50,605 bases of DNA from Bacteroides sp. (lineage in GTDB: Bacteria > Bacteroidota > Bacteroidia > Bacteroidales > Muribaculaceae), in assembly GCA_023665145.1 (NCBI GenBank), contig JAMPEM010000013.1, positions 1-50,605 of the forward strand, read 5' to 3'. This document shows positions 43,368 through 50,605 of this stretch, piece by piece. Numbering within the stretch: position 1 is the stretch's first letter; every line of letters starts with the position of its first letter. The position numbers and the translations under genes were made by a program. A model generated the notes under the pieces. That model had not been told where the DNA came from, searched no databases, and saw nothing but the letters and a program-made list of their open reading frames with translations.

Positions 43368-44123
43368 TCACAATGCCGGTTTTACGGAAAACGTTATTGT
43401 TCCATTTGCATCCGGCACTCCGGGCCTGGCATCCCATTTAGCTGTATAGGCATCATTGACACATTGTTGCTGCAATTCGGCCGGAGCGCCACCGGATTTT
43501 GACACCCTGGCATATTTTACTTTCCCTTCATCTGTTACTGTAACTGCTACTGTGACAGTATATTTCTGATTTACAGAAGGACGAAATCCACGTGTCCCCT
43601 TAAAATTGCGACCTCTGACTGACCCGCTTGCGGCTGCAATCCCTTTATTGCCTGTCCCCTCACCTCTGTTTTTCCCATCTTTCACTCCGTTTTTGCCACT
43701 GAATTTTCCGGCTGTGGGGTCAGTGGCCCGCTTAAAATCCTTATTATTTTTTTTCGGTTCGGTAACCTTTACCGGTGATTCTTTCTTCTGAGACAACGGT
43801 TTCTCCACGTTCGGAGCTTTTGGCTCGACATTTTTACCCGGAGCCTCGATTTTTCGATTCTCCTCCGGAGCAGATTCCGGCTCACCTTTGTCAGCCGGAG
43901 CTTCGGGTGCATCCGTTATATCGGGAAGCTCCTCTCCGGGCTCTTCAAGGATTTCAGGCTCAATAAAAAGCGGCTCTTCCGCTGCAACCTCCGGAAGAGA
44001 CGCTTGAGCTATAGCCTCCTTTTCCCAAGAGATGCTTGAGAAGAAAAGAGTCAGAAGGATGGCTACACATATTAGAGCCGTCACAGCTGCTGCTATATAT
44101 TTATCTTTTGCGCTATTGCTCAT
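43368..44123 (-). CDS. TonB-like energy transducer
   Basis: 251 residues. One N-terminal membrane anchor (about 10-30) is followed by a long Pro/Glu/Lys-rich periplasmic linker (about 35-165) and a C-terminal domain with VTVTDEGKVKYARVSKSGG and Cys-rich QQQCVNDAYTAKW. It couples ExbB/ExbD proton flow to outer-membrane receptors such as SusC-like transporters. The C-terminal domain is closer to TolA-like forms than to classical TonB. Its start overlaps exbD by 11 bp. Confidence 0.85.
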   Translation of the reverse strand: MSNSAKDKYIAAAVTALICVAILLTLFFSSISWEKEAIAQASLPEVAAEEPLFIEPEILEEPGEELPDITDAPEAPADKGEPESAPEENRKIEAPGKNVEPKAPNVEKPLSQKKESPVKVTEPKKNNKDFKRATDPTAGKFSGKNGVKDGKNRGEGTGNKGIAAASGSVRGRNFKGTRGFRPSVNQKYTVTVAVTVTDEGKVKYARVSKSGGAPAELQQQCVNDAYTAKWDARPGVPDANGTITFSVKPAL

Positions 44124-44601
44124 TTATTATCTCCGTTTCAATAGATTTAACGGTGGAAGGAGACGGTTGTTGAGATTGTGGAGCTTTGGTGGCAAGCACC
44201 ATCTTTATATTATTGCGTGCTGCAAGGTCAAGAATATCAATCACTTTCTCATAACGAACAGAACGGTCTGCATAAAGAGCTACTGCCTGCTGCACCGAAT
44301 CACCTCTCTGAAGACGACTTAGCTCATCGGCCAAATTTTCAATTGTGACAGGTTTTGGCTCGCTGCGCAATGTGTCATTTCTGTCAGCCACAATAGTTAG
44401 ATTCCCTATCGAATCAAGCACCACTTCAGTGACCGGCTTGAGATCAGTCTGGGCAGTACTCTTGGGGAGATTTACCTCAAGTGCTGTCGGGAAAATTATG
44501 GTGGAGGTCACCATAAAAAAAATCAGCAACAAGAAGATGACATCAGTCATTGATGACATCGAGAAAGTGGATAGAGCCGGGAATTGTCGTTTAAGTGCCA
44601 T
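44113..44601 (-). CDS. exbD: ExbD/TolR family biopolymer transporter
   Basis: 162 residues. A single N-terminal membrane helix (about 20-42) has the conserved Asp in SMTDVIFLLLIFFMV, used in proton movement. A periplasmic domain follows (about 50-150). It works with the MotA/TolQ/ExbB protein encoded 13 bp upstream and the TonB-like protein downstream. Confidence 0.92.
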   Translation of the reverse strand: MALKRQFPALSTFSMSSMTDVIFLLLIFFMVTSTIIFPTALEVNLPKSTAQTDLKPVTEVVLDSIGNLTIVADRNDTLRSEPKPVTIENLADELSRLQRGDSVQQAVALYADRSVRYEKVIDILDLAARNNIKMVLATKAPQSQQPSPSTVKSIETEIINEQ

Positions 44602-44614
44602 ATCTATATGGATA

Positions 44615-45250
44615 TCAAACCGGTTCGTTTAACAAGTCCATAAATTCCATGGTTTTTGCCTCCATGGAATTCATTATTTTGTTAAGGCGCGATGTAAGAA
44701 AATTATAGGCAAACAGAGCCAGAATACCGACAATAAGACCGGCAACGGTAGTCACCAATGCTTGATAGATACCTCCGGAAAGAACAGTGATATTGGCTGA
44801 TGTTCCGGCCTTGGCAAGCGCAAAGAATGCCTGAATCATACCAATGACAGTACCCAGAAAACCGAGCATCGGCGCTCCGGCTGCCGTTGTAGAGAGCCAG
44901 GTGAGACCTCGTCCAAGGCGCGCCACCTCTATATTACCGGTATTTTCGATTGCCACAAGGACATCGTTCATCGGACGACCGATTCGTGAAATACCTTTAT
45001 GTATCAGTCGAGCGTATGGCGTATCAGTGCGTCGACACAAATTCTCCGCACTCTCGAAATCCCCCTCATGAATTAAGTCGCGAATCCGCTTCATAAACGA
45101 TTCATCCTCACGAGTGGCTCTGCTCAATACTATGCAGCGTTCTATAAAAATATAGATGCTTACAAGCAGCAACAGTGCGAGAGGAATCATAATGTAACCG
45201 CCATCAATGGTAAGGCTCCAAAGTGAGAGTGTGTCAGAAGTCGTGTTCAT
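44615..45250 (-). CDS. exbB: MotA/TolQ/ExbB proton channel protein
   Basis: 211 residues with three membrane helices (about 15-36, 110-135 and 155-180). The channel motif in the third helix is GIYQALVTTVAGLIVGILAL, and the cytoplasmic loop after the first helix is normal for ExbB. First gene of the exbB-exbD-tonB unit. An AGAGGTTGTTTAA motif lies in its upstream gap. Confidence 0.93.
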   Translation of the reverse strand: MNTTSDTLSLWSLTIDGGYIMIPLALLLLVSIYIFIERCIVLSRATREDESFMKRIRDLIHEGDFESAENLCRRTDTPYARLIHKGISRIGRPMNDVLVAIENTGNIEVARLGRGLTWLSTTAAGAPMLGFLGTVIGMIQAFFALAKAGTSANITVLSGGIYQALVTTVAGLIVGILALFAYNFLTSRLNKIMNSMEAKTMEFMDLLNEPV

Positions 45251-45278
45251 TTGCTTTATGTTATGGTGTATTTGTTTT

Positions 45279-45294
45279 AGAGGTTGTTTAATAA
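45279..45294. repeat. Isolated copy of the AGAGGTTGTTTAA motif
   Basis: agaggttgtttaataa here matches the terminal sequence of elements A (13440) and B (28382). It sits alone in the 51-bp gap between pdxJ and exbB, so it may be a solo terminus or a separate regulatory motif. Confidence 0.6.
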
Positions 45295-45301
45295 ATGCAT
45301 C

Positions 45302-46018
45302 TTATTGTTCAAGACATTTGAGGTAAGCTCGGATCGTATCATGGATGCCAAGATAAAGGGCATCCGAAATAAGCGCATGTCCTATACTTACTTCATCGAG
45401 GTAAGGGAGCGATTCAGCAAAAAAATGCAGATTCTTTAGCGAAAGGTCGTGGCCGGCATTGACACCAAGTCCCGCATCATGAGCAGCGATAGAGGCAGTG
45501 ATAAAAGGGAGCACGGCTGCATACGGGTCATCGGAATAAGCATCAGCATATGGCTTGGTGTAAAGTTCTATTCTGTCAGCACCCACCTCGGCCGCTTTCT
45601 CTATTTGTTCAGGATCGGGAGCTACGAAAATAGATACCCTGATACCATGGCCTTTAAACCGTGAGACAATATCACGCAGCAAATCAGCGTTATTAATTAC
45701 ATCCCATCCCGAAGAGGACGTGAGCTGAGAGGGGGCGTCAGGCACAAGAGTAACTTGCGCCGGGCGCAAGTCACAGACCAGACGGATAAACTCTTCATCA
45801 GGATAACCCTCAATGTTGTATTCAGTGGTGACTACATCTTTGAGCTGACGGGCATCCGCTCTGGTGATGTGGCGTTCATCCGGACGTGGATGCACAGTAA
45901 TACCTTGCGCACCAAAGAGCTCACAGTCTTCAGCAAATTTGATTACATTTGGCACGTTCTCACCACGCGCATTACGCAAAGTCGCTATTTTATTGATATT
46001 GACGCTGAGTCTTGTCAT
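45302..46018 (-). CDS. pdxJ: Pyridoxine 5'-phosphate synthase
   Basis: 238 residues from ATG 46018, where the family N terminus [18 protein letters not shown] begins; an upstream ATG at 46096 would add 26 unrelated residues. Further motifs are [13 protein letters not shown] (about 39-51), VTLVPD, and [14 protein letters not shown]. It joins 1-deoxyxylulose 5-phosphate and aminoacetone phosphate to make pyridoxine 5'-phosphate. Divergent from the CBS-nadK pair. Confidence 0.96.
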   Translation of the reverse strand: MTRLSVNINKIATLRNARGENVPNVIKFAEDCELFGAQGITVHPRPDERHITRADARQLKDVVTTEYNIEGYPDEEFIRLVCDLRPAQVTLVPDAPSQLTSSSGWDVINNADLLRDIVSRFKGHGIRVSIFVAPDPEQIEKAAEVGADRIELYTKPYADAYSDDPYAAVLPFITASIAAHDAGLGVNAGHDLSLKNLHFFAESLPYLDEVSIGHALISDALYLGIHDTIRAYLKCLEQ

Positions 46019-46049
46019 TGTAAGATTTTTAGTAGATAATAACGAAAAG

Positions 46050-46065
46050 TGGCACAAAATTTGTA
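46050..46065 (+). promoter_or_regulatory. Candidate sigma-54 promoter upstream of the CBS-nadK pair
   Basis: TGGCAC at 46050-46055, five bases, then TTGTA at 46061-46065 is one base from the sigma-54 consensus TGGCAC-N5-TTGCW. It lies 145 bp upstream of the ATG at 46210. An overlapping TAAATTTG (46064-46071) resembles a primary-sigma -7 box but lacks a -33 partner. Confidence 0.4.
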
Positions 46066-46209
46066 AATTTGCATTTTGAAGAGGAAACGGTATCACCTGT
46101 CAGAGTGTTAAATAATAAAAGGACACACACTAAAAGGCGGTCCGATGGCCACTTCAAAGTGCAAAAATAGAAAATTTTTGTCATATTGGCAATAGAAAGG
46201 AAAAATAAT

Positions 46210-46713
46210 ATGAGAGCAAAAGACGTAATATCGCTGACACAATATGGCAGTTGTGACTTGCCAAGTCGTTGCGTGGCGGCATCGACGCCTCTGCTTCAGG
46301 TATTGCCATTGCTGCTTGATACTCCTGACCGCAGATTGACTGTCACTGACAATAGAGAGGTCATAGGAATAATCGATGAATCATCGATGCTTACCGCCCT
46401 GGGCACTTTCCTCTCGGCCCGTGATGACAGTTCAGAGATTGTAGTGGAATGTCCCCCGGAGATGTATTCGGCATCATCGCTGGCACATGCCGTCGAAGAT
46501 GTGGATGCCCACCTGGTTGATTTGATTTCTCATCCGGCTGAAAACGGTAAAGTCCGTGTCACTTTACGTGTGCGCCACACCGACCCCTCCGCTGCCGTCA
46601 GAAGTCTCGAGAGATACGGATATACCGTCACTGAAGCTTCCGGCGATTCATATGCCGACGCCCGTCTTAGCGACGAAAGGCTTTCGGCTCTTCAAGTTTA
46701 CCTAAATGTCTGA
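46210..46713 (+). CDS. CBS-domain protein linked to nadK
   Basis: 167 residues from ATG 46210 (AGGAAAAATAAT before it; a TTG at 46186 is the only earlier start). Residues about 5-75 resemble one CBS motif (DRRLTVTDNREVIGIIDES), and residues about 80-150 resemble an ACT-like domain (VRVTLRVRHTDPSAAVRSLE). Such pairs bind nucleotides or amino acids and often regulate. It overlaps nadK by 8 bp, so coupling is likely. The regulated target is unknown. Confidence 0.8.
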   Translation: MRAKDVISLTQYGSCDLPSRCVAASTPLLQVLPLLLDTPDRRLTVTDNREVIGIIDESSMLTALGTFLSARDDSSEIVVECPPEMYSASSLAHAVEDVDAHLVDLISHPAENGKVRVTLRVRHTDPSAAVRSLERYGYTVTEASGDSYADARLSDERLSALQVYLNV

Positions 46714-47599
46714 GTGCAACTTTCTTACAAAGGTGGAGCGAGCAGCTCTATTCGGCAATCATTATCAAGAGAGGCATCTCTCTGAGGTGCAACGTCTTGT
46801 ATCACTACTCCGTGAACACAATCTGAAAATCTACATTGAAGAGGATTTTGCTCAATATCTTATTGATTCGGGCGTTGAACTGCCTCCCGAAGCAATCATG
46901 GTGAAGGATTTACCCGAAGACACCGATGTAATTTTCAGCATTGGCGGTGACGGAACATTCCTTCATGCCGCCCAATGGTGCGGTGATTCCCAAATCCCCA
47001 TTGTCGGTATTAATACCGGCCACCTGGGATTCCTGTCAAATTGTCCGGCTGATGAATCACATATTCTTATAGACGAAATGATGACCGGCTCTCTGAGATA
47101 TGAACGACGTGCATTACTGCAAATATCAGGTGTGACTCTCCCGGATGGATTCTGGCCTTTCGCCCTCAATGAGATTGCCGTCACAAAAGAGGAAACATCC
47201 TCAATGATAACAGTCAGCACATTTGCCGACGGACACTTTGTAGCCGATTACCTCGGAGACGGGTTGGTGATAAGCACTCCTACCGGCTCTACCGCATACA
47301 ATCTGGCTCTCGGCGGTCCTATCCTGCAACCTACTCTTGGATGCGCATTACTCACACCCATCGCACCTCATTCTCTGACATTCTGCCCATTAGTTGTCTC
47401 GGGAGAAAGTATCATAGAATGTACCACTCATTCAAGAGCAGCAAACTATCGCGTCACAGCCGACGGAAGATCTTTCATAGCCCCTTGCGGGACAGTACTC
47501 AAAATAAGCCGTGCACCCTTCCGGATTGTCACCTTACGAAGACCCGGAGATAATTTTGCAGCTACACTGCGTCATAAACTTCATTGGGGAAGCAGATAG
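46706..47599 (+). CDS. nadK: NAD kinase
   Basis: 297 residues. The diphosphate-binding GGDG is at 80-83, followed by GINTGHLGFLS (about 106-116), FALNEIAVTKE and LVISTPTGSTAYNLALGG. It makes NADP from NAD and ATP. Its start overlaps the CBS gene, and its stop directly abuts the stop of the convergent glycosyltransferase gene. Confidence 0.97.
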   Translation: MSECNFLTKVERAALFGNHYQERHLSEVQRLVSLLREHNLKIYIEEDFAQYLIDSGVELPPEAIMVKDLPEDTDVIFSIGGDGTFLHAAQWCGDSQIPIVGINTGHLGFLSNCPADESHILIDEMMTGSLRYERRALLQISGVTLPDGFWPFALNEIAVTKEETSSMITVSTFADGHFVADYLGDGLVISTPTGSTAYNLALGGPILQPTLGCALLTPIAPHSLTFCPLVVSGESIIECTTHSRAANYRVTADGRSFIAPCGTVLKISRAPFRIVTLRRPGDNFAATLRHKLHWGSR

Positions 47600-48676
47600 T
47601 CACCTTTTGAAAAGAGCAGTAAGATTATCCAAAGTCCGCTGAAAAGAGAAGCGCTTGCGATATGTATGAAATGCCCCCCTCGCAAGACGTTGACGCAGAT
47701 CTGTATCCGAAGCCATCTTTAATAAAGCCTCGCCAAGAGCTGCGGCATTAGCCGGAGGGACAAGAAGCGAATTTTCATTGTCTTGCAAATATTCCGTCTG
47801 CGCTCCGTTATTCGTAGCTACCATCGGACGTCCAGCCGACAGAAAATAAAGCGAAGGAAACCCGAATGCCTCCGGTGAGACTGACGGCATTACCCCGAAA
47901 TGACATTCACCCAACATCTCCTCAGGTGAACCCACATCCTTTTTCCAATCAATCATTTCCATAACTCCTCGAGCCTGAGCACGTCGTCGGAGAGAATCGA
48001 CATAATCCGGATTCCCGGTACCATATATCCGAAGCCGACCTCTTGCCTCCCGAAGGCGGTAAAGCGCATCGATAAGTATTTCCAGACCCTTTCCCGGTTC
48101 AAGCTGGCCGATAAAGAGTGCCGTCACAGCTCCGCGCTCCGGCATTGGAAGGATAGCTTGTGTGTCATACGGAAGTGTAGGGAAAATTACATGAAGACGA
48201 GAAGGATCAAAAGGATATTCCTTTTTCCACGTAGAAAGAAATCTATCACGTGCCAACTGTGAAACAAAGATTTGTGCGTCAAGATTTCTATAGACACGAC
48301 GCAGCATAAAATTGTCAACAGCACGTCTCACCTTGTGTCTTGTGCTTACTACAAAAATATCCTTGCGTCCGGACAATTTGCGGGCAAGCAATGCCATGAA
48401 AGCATCCCTATACCTGTGGACATGTATCACACTCCCTTGCGGAGATTTTTTAAGTATTGAATTCAGTATTAACGCTGAGGGAATATCAAGATAACCTCTG
48501 AGTGGAGCGTATACAAGCCTTATACCCGCTTCACTGAACAATGAATCGACCGTTCTGGCTTCGCGCGTGACAGCCAAAACCTCAGCACCAACACTGGCCA
48601 CCCCCCGGGCTATACAAAGTGCATAACGGGAGATGCTGTCCCGGCGCCACGATGGAACTATTTCAATTATAGTCAA
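47600..48676 (-). CDS. Glycosyltransferase family 4-like protein
   Basis: 358 residues of GT-B fold. The N-terminal half has the HVHRYRDAF segment, and the C-terminal half has ALFIGQLEPGKGLEILIDAL (about 186-205) and the donor-site region SVSPEAFGFPSLYFLS (about 266-281). Glu269 is present but the second Glu of the usual E-x7-E motif is Tyr277. It starts at TTG (an in-frame TAA lies just before it). It probably transfers a hexose to an envelope glycan. Promoter at 48702-48733. Confidence 0.87.
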   Translation of the reverse strand: MTIIEIVPSWRRDSISRYALCIARGVASVGAEVLAVTREARTVDSLFSEAGIRLVYAPLRGYLDIPSALILNSILKKSPQGSVIHVHRYRDAFMALLARKLSGRKDIFVVSTRHKVRRAVDNFMLRRVYRNLDAQIFVSQLARDRFLSTWKKEYPFDPSRLHVIFPTLPYDTQAILPMPERGAVTALFIGQLEPGKGLEILIDALYRLREARGRLRIYGTGNPDYVDSLRRRAQARGVMEMIDWKKDVGSPEEMLGECHFGVMPSVSPEAFGFPSLYFLSAGRPMVATNNGAQTEYLQDNENSLLVPPANAAALGEALLKMASDTDLRQRLARGAFHTYRKRFSFQRTLDNLTALFKR

Positions 48677-48701
48677 TACGATGAAACCTTAAAAACGACC
48701 T

Positions 48702-48733
48702 CAAAATTACAGCATGAACTAACCTGCATCAAT
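48702..48733 (-). promoter_or_regulatory. Promoter of the glycosyltransferase gene
   Basis: On the minus strand ATTG (48733-48730), a 20-nt spacer and TAATTTTG (48709-48702) fit the consensus except one base at -33. The -33 box overlaps the last codons of the upstream alanine-dehydrogenase-like gene. The leader is about 20 nt and supports the TTG start at 48676. Confidence 0.62.
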
Positions 48734-49832
48734 TACGTGCAGAGAGAAGCACCTGAATGTCGACACTTGGAAGTCCCAAGAAAGTGCCGATTAGCTTGTC
48801 TACAAGCGTGCCGCCATAAGTCACAATCCCTTGTTGAAGACCCGGAGTGGTGGCAATCATCGAATCCACACCACCCTTAATCACAAGCTCGTCAAAGAAA
48901 TTCACCAACACATTGCTAATACCCATAGCCACCGTTCTGGGAACAGCCAAAGACGGAGATGTCTCATTGAAATCAAGCACATAAGCATTCTCTTTCATAG
49001 CCACCGAAAGATTGGACGGGAATTGGAATGGACGTGTGCAAGTATCAAGAAGGATTACATCAGCCGTTTTCACCTTATTGAGAAGCACCCGAGGATGAAT
49101 GGAGATGGTATGCACCCTTTCCGAACAATAATCCTTTACGCACTGAAGCATCGAGACATCATTATCCATAACAGTGACACAAGCACCGGCTGCCAATCCC
49201 GCTGCTGCTGCCGCAGCTACACGATTCCCCGCCCCTATTATCAGGATTTCACATGGATTGATTCCGGCTACACCGGCAAGCAACACACCCTTGCCACCCC
49301 CAAGGAAAGAAAGGGAATCTTCTGCATACATAATCGATGCCCGGCCGTCAACCTCATCTATGATGTTGGCAAAGATTGGCTCATCATTGTGACTGAGCAT
49401 ATTGTCAAGCCCCACCAAAGTGATGGATTTGGAAAGCAAAGCATCAATCACCGGACGCTCAAACAAAGGATGATTAATCATGCACAGAAGCATCGCCCCA
49501 TTGCGCATCAATTTAATGTCCGCAGCATTAAGCGGCTGATAAGAAAGAACAATATCCGCCTGCAAAGCTTCACGTCGAGACACAATCTTAACCCCGAAAG
49601 ATGCATAATTCTCATCGGAAAAAGAGATATCGATGGCAGCACCTTCCTCCATAAATATATTGAACCCGGCCCCAATAAGAATCCCGCACGCCTCGGGTGT
49701 GAGAAGAAACCGAGTCTCGTCAGAATCCGGATAATTACCCGTCAATCCTAACTTGATTCCCGACGCGTCATCATGTGTCAAAATCACTTCAGGCTGAGGA
49801 GAGAGTCTTTCGTCACAATGGTTGGTGCTCAT
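48729..49832 (-). CDS. Alanine dehydrogenase/PNT-family protein with altered active site
   Basis: 367 residues in two Rossmann domains. The nucleotide motif IIGAGNRVAAAAAAG is at 198-212. Arg41 (ETRFLLTP) matches the pyruvate-binding Arg of alanine dehydrogenase. However, the catalytic Lys segment (VKEP) reads SYQPL at 97-101, the catalytic His region is shifted (INHP, His121), and the second Asp of VDIAID is absent (LDFNETS). So alanine dehydrogenase activity is doubtful and the real substrate is unknown. It has its own promoter and diverges from the lipoprotein gene. Confidence 0.82.
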   Translation of the reverse strand: MSTNHCDERLSPQPEVILTHDDASGIKLGLTGNYPDSDETRFLLTPEACGILIGAGFNIFMEEGAAIDISFSDENYASFGVKIVSRREALQADIVLSYQPLNAADIKLMRNGAMLLCMINHPLFERPVIDALLSKSITLVGLDNMLSHNDEPIFANIIDEVDGRASIMYAEDSLSFLGGGKGVLLAGVAGINPCEILIIGAGNRVAAAAAAGLAAGACVTVMDNDVSMLQCVKDYCSERVHTISIHPRVLLNKVKTADVILLDTCTRPFQFPSNLSVAMKENAYVLDFNETSPSLAVPRTVAMGISNVLVNFFDELVIKGGVDSMIATTPGLQQGIVTYGGTLVDKLIGTFLGLPSVDIQVLLSARN

Positions 49833-49864
49833 AGTTTATGTAGGTAAAAAGTGGTTTAGATTCC

Positions 49865-49895
49865 CAAAATTAGTAAATTTTTTTGGCACAACAAA
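49865..49895 (-). promoter_or_regulatory. Promoter of the alanine-dehydrogenase-like gene
   Basis: On the minus strand TTTG (49895-49892), a 19-nt spacer and TAATTTTG (49872-49865) match the consensus. The box region overlaps the oppositely directed lipoprotein promoter by 14 bp. Confidence 0.72.
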
Positions 49896-49912
49896 AAAAA
49901 TTATTAAATTTG
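49882..49912 (+). promoter_or_regulatory. Promoter of the small lipoprotein gene
   Basis: TTTG at 49882-49885, 19 nt, and TAAATTTG at 49905-49912 fit the consensus. The 5' leader to the ATG at 50013 is about 95 nt and A-rich. Confidence 0.75.
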
Positions 49913-50012
49913 CAAACCGAAACGAAAAAAATCGTGCCAAAGGAAACGGTTAAAATACCGATTAGACACAAAATAACATTGAAGCTAACTTTTTAAATAT
50001 AGAAGAAAAAAA

Positions 50013-50225
50013 ATGAAAAAGATTGTTTTATCTCTCGCAGTGCTTGCAAGCGTAGCACTCGTATCATGCGGCAACAAAGAGGCAGCTGCTGCTGATTCAG
50101 ATTCAGTAGTAGTAACCGATACTGTAGAGGCAGCTGAAGTAGTTCTTCCTGACTCAGACACAATGGTAGCCGTTCAGGAGAAAGTGACTGAAACTGTCAC
50201 TCCCGCCGCTGACTCTGCTAAATAA
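50013..50225 (+). CDS. Small acidic lipoprotein
   Basis: 70 residues. The signal MKKIVLSLAVLASVALVSC ends in a lipobox with Cys19 as the lipid-bearing residue. The mature 52 residues are Asp/Glu/Val/Thr/Ala rich (VVVTDTVEAAEVVLPDSD) with no aromatic residue and only three Lys, so probably disordered and strongly negative. Promoter and strong terminator frame it tightly as a single-gene unit, which suggests abundant expression. Function unknown. Confidence 0.88.
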   Translation: MKKIVLSLAVLASVALVSCGNKEAAAADSDSVVVTDTVEAAEVVLPDSDTMVAVQEKVTETVTPAADSAK

Positions 50226-50251
50226 TCAAGCACTGCACGACGAAAAGTTAG

Positions 50252-50293
50252 TCGACGTCGACTGCCCACCGGCAGCCGACGTCGATCCTTTTT
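50252..50293 (+). terminator. Strong terminator of the lipoprotein gene
   Basis: A 15-bp GC-rich stem (50252-50266 with 50271-50285, one wobble) with a 4-nt loop cacc is followed by tcctttttatc. It lies 27 bp after the stop codon. Confidence 0.9.
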
Positions 50294-50304
50294 ATCGAAT
50301 AAAG

Positions 50305-50350
50305 AGCATCGGAGATGCGACATCGTCTAAAACCCCACACGAAGGAGCGA
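50305..50350. repeat. 46-bp dispersed repeat, copy 1
   Basis: agcatcggagatgcgacatc and the following bases recur at 50559-50605 with about three mismatches. This copy continues into agcgacccagtatgggg, where ccccacac can pair with gtatgggg (one mismatch), so it resembles a palindromic extragenic repeat. Confidence 0.85.
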
Positions 50351-50400
50351 AGCGACCCAGTATGGGGAGATACAGAAACTCATAAGCCAACCCCCTACCT

Positions 50401-50526
50401 CTAACTCCTAACCCCTAACACCTAACTCCTAACACCTAACTCCTAACCCCTAACCCCTAACTCCAAACCCCTAACCCCTAACTCCTAACACCTAACTCCT
50501 AACTCCTAACTCCTAACTCCTAACTT
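50401..50526. repeat. Heptad repeat array, 18 units
   Basis: Eighteen consecutive 7-bp units of ctaacNc (ctaactc, ctaaccc, ctaacac; one caaaccc) lie between the two copies of the 46-bp repeat. An 8-bp hairpin, ttgagctt-taacg-aagctcaa, follows at 50526-50546. The gene-free stretch 50226-50605 is fully explained by the terminator, the 46-bp repeat pair and this array. Confidence 0.93.
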
Positions 50527-50558
50527 TGAGCTTTAACGAAGCTCAAGTAGATCCTCCA

Positions 50559-50605
50559 AGCATCGGAGATGCGACATCGTCTGAAACCCCACATGAAGGA
50601 GCGCA
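50559..50605. repeat. 46-bp dispersed repeat, copy 2 (cut by window edge)
   Basis: Same orientation as copy 1 at 50305, with about three mismatches. The window ends in it, so its full length and the following gene are not visible. Confidence 0.85.

Noticed and set aside
50401-50526. Telomere-like repeats (TTAGGGG-like)
   Set aside because: The units are degenerate heptads, similar arrays occur inside the window, and sequence continues beyond them, so this is not a chromosome end.

Overview
The window looks like a chromosomal segment of a gut Bacteroidales bacterium, possibly Muribaculaceae or a near relative (family level is a guess). The evidence is promoters of the Bacteroidetes primary-sigma type (TTTG, 19-21 nt, TANNTTTG) at several loci, Por/T9SS-like C-terminal domains on secreted proteins, two giant DUF2723 membrane proteins, DUF4271 and DUF4831 genes, and Bacteroidales-style blocks (sigma-54 activator-lptE-secG, recF-DUF721, exbB-exbD-tonB). 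No tRNA, rRNA, CRISPR array, transposase or phage gene was seen.

The most interesting locus is a minus-strand three-gene set at 6141-8966. It encodes a close look-alike of mammalian steroid 5-alpha-reductase (SRD5A family, catalytic Glu56 and Tyr89 conserved), a truncated Old-Yellow-Enzyme/BaiCD-like flavin reductase, and a short-chain dehydrogenase. The genes are 1 and 17 bp apart and sit behind a good promoter buried in the 3' end of comF. Together they match the 5AR / 5BR / 3beta-HSDH logic known from gut Bacteroidetes that turn 3-oxo-delta4 bile acids or steroids into 5alpha (allo), 5beta and 3beta (iso) products. An Lrp/AsnC regulator converges on the set from the other side.

Layout. 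1-366: heptad repeats, a terminator and a promoter. 367-5103: giant secreted surface protein. 5104-5658: terminators and a second heptad array. 5659-9688: Lrp regulator, steroid/bile-acid genes, comF. 9752-11590: secreted Omp28-like protein. 11717-14721: sigma-54 activator, LptE, a hypothetical protein and SecG, interrupted by a 242-bp inverted-repeat element. 14871-17078: secreted GH13 alpha-amylase with starch-binding modules. 17181-22081: upp, recF, DUF721, thioesterase, CBS-less arabinose-5-P isomerase, helical-repeat protein, ribH. 22125-23141: opine-dehydrogenase-family protein, then 511 non-coding bases with a possible small RNA. 23653-31651 (minus): aroK, DUF2723, coiled-coil protein, a second inverted-repeat element and a receiver/PEP-synthase-like fusion. 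31796-46018 (minus): hemD, DUF4271, epimerase, polysaccharide deacetylase, DUF2723, xseA, DUF4831, nnr, tonB, exbD, exbB, pdxJ. 46210-47599: CBS protein and nadK. 47600-49832 (minus): glycosyltransferase and an alanine-dehydrogenase-like protein. 50013-50225: small acidic lipoprotein, then terminator and repeats.

The non-coding DNA carries two apparently undescribed repeat systems: arrays of 7-bp units next to hairpins at four places, and elements bounded by AGAGGTTGTTTAA inverted repeats, two of which share a 48-nt core in opposite orientation 15 kb apart.
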